From Takifugu bimaculatus (Eukaryota > Chordata > Actinopteri > Tetraodontiformes > Tetraodontidae): DNA of 64,000 nt. The position numbers and the translations under genes are program-made. The notes under the pieces were generated by a model. It ran no database searches and had not been told where the DNA came from. It saw only the letters and a program-made list of their open reading frames with translations. Positions 62,963-64,000 of the stretch are shown piece by piece; position 1 is the first letter of the stretch, and every line of letters starts with the position of its first letter. The stretch lies in the NCBI GenBank assembly GCA_004026145.2, contig CP034975.1, positions 27,276,013 through 27,340,012 of the forward strand, given 5' to 3'.

Positions 62963-64000
62963 CTGGAAGGAAAGGAAGACAGGAAGACAGAGAAATGGCA
63001 GAGTTAGCAAAACTTTTATGGATTAACCCATATTTAATGTGTACGATACCCACTCCACACTGAGCTTCTCTGTCACTTTATGATTTATTTTACAGGACAT
63101 GTATATCACATATCAGTCTGACTTTTAGGTTAATTGTGTTTCTTCCGTAAAACCAGAAGTTTGGCTTCAGTGCATTTTACTGGTACAGATAAAGTTCTGG
63201 ATAACACACTTCCAAAGTTTCCAGGATTCAACTTTTTTATTTCCCATTTCCACATTCAGCTGACTGTGAAATGAATGTGTACTGGTGAGTACATGCATGG
63301 AAAATATTCATTAGTTCTGGAATTCACCTGTTTTATATTGTAAAGCTCTTTTTTATTTGAGTTTTTCTTCAGCAAGATTGGAAAATGCAGATTGCAGATA
63401 TTAGGAAATGATTTTTCCCCCTCAAAGAGTGTTTCTGATAAATGTGTGTGCAAAAAAAGGACTACAATTCTGCTTTGTTTCAGCATAGATGCACAAAACC
63501 CAAATTATGAAGCAATTACACACTAAGGCTGCAATTAAATCAGCAGCAAATTGGCCTTGTCACTGTCTGGCAAGTTGGGCCAACCGGCAAAGGAGTGACC
63601 CTAACACACAACATAAACAGCATCCATAAATGACAGCATGAAGTAGCCAATCAGAGCATGTACGGATGCAGCATGCTTGGTTTCGGGTGCAGGTGAAACT
63701 TTCAAGATGTCAGGTTTACTTCAGAGGCTGCAGGACAGCCGCTGCACATTCAGATTACATTGTTATTGATTCAGTTATTCATGCTCAGCCTCAGCATCAA
63801 GGTTGCTGAATACATTGGAGAAAGCATAATCAGATTTCCTCTGCAGCATCATGAAGGCAAAGTAATCACTTAAATCTGTGTTTGAAACACGATACCAAGA
63901 ATGTGCATAGGAATGTAACACCAATAAATCAGACGTGATTTTGTCTTAAATGCTAGCACAACAACTAGTGGTAGAAAAAAAAAATGGAGGCAACTACACC
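62963..64000 (-). other. pcbp3: pcbp3 intron reaching the window edge
   Basis: Sequence upstream (in transcript terms) of exon 62888-62962. No KH-domain coding exon is visible on the minus strand, so the window ends inside an intron. Confidence 0.6.

Noticed and set aside
1..64000. CRISPR array, bacterial operon, phage or other prokaryotic system
   Set aside because: The window is vertebrate nuclear DNA. The regular repeats are microsatellites without unique spacers.
1..64000. tRNA or rRNA genes, and endogenous retrovirus
   Set aside because: No cloverleaf with intact A and B boxes, no rRNA stretch, and no long terminal repeats or retroviral core frames were seen by eye.

Overview
This is a piece of a vertebrate nuclear genome, most likely a percomorph (ray-finned) teleost. 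The support is split genes with GT-AG introns, long AT-rich non-coding stretches, abundant fish-style microsatellites, and four genes whose proteins belong to vertebrate families. The species cannot be named from the sequence. Almost all other open reading frames are chance or repeat-driven.

Layout. (1) 888-6101, plus strand: a complete 12-coding-exon class B GPCR gene, calcrl (calcitonin receptor-like), followed by a probable 3' UTR of about 1.8 kb. (2) About 7.97-22.75 kb: a gene desert with microsatellites. (3) 22757-28724, minus strand: an 8-exon FAM171-family gene, probably fam171b, tail-to-tail with calcrl. It carries two apparent single-base frame disruptions and one inferred GC-AG intron. 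(4) 28.7-42.9 kb: non-coding DNA with a short head-to-head telomere-motif island at 30.3 kb, a 0.5 kb pentanucleotide array at 34.2-34.7 kb, and a retroelement tail. (5) 42907-43695, minus strand: a single-exon LRRC3-type leucine-rich-repeat membrane protein. (6) 43.7-57.2 kb: non-coding DNA with a truncated LINE at 47.3-47.9 kb. (7) 57186 to the right edge, minus strand: the last six coding exons of pcbp3, a poly(C)-binding KH-domain protein. Its 5' part lies beyond the window.

Context. From established human gene order, CALCRL and FAM171B are neighbours on 2q32 and also convergent there, while LRRC3 and PCBP3 lie on 21q22.3. The window therefore joins two segments that are separate in human, with the joint between about 28.7 and 42.9 kb. 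The genes do not form an operon or pathway. calcrl is a peptide-hormone receptor that works with RAMPs, pcbp3 is an RNA-binding regulator, lrrc3 is a small type I membrane protein, and fam171b is a poorly understood single-pass membrane protein.

I found no undescribed multi-gene system. The observations most worth checking are the damaged fam171b reading frame, the inverted telomere motif between the two synteny blocks, two strong inverted repeats, and a small secretory-type ORF inside the calcrl 3' region. All exon boundaries were read by eye from splice consensus, reading phase and protein-family resemblance. No alignment or database search was run.
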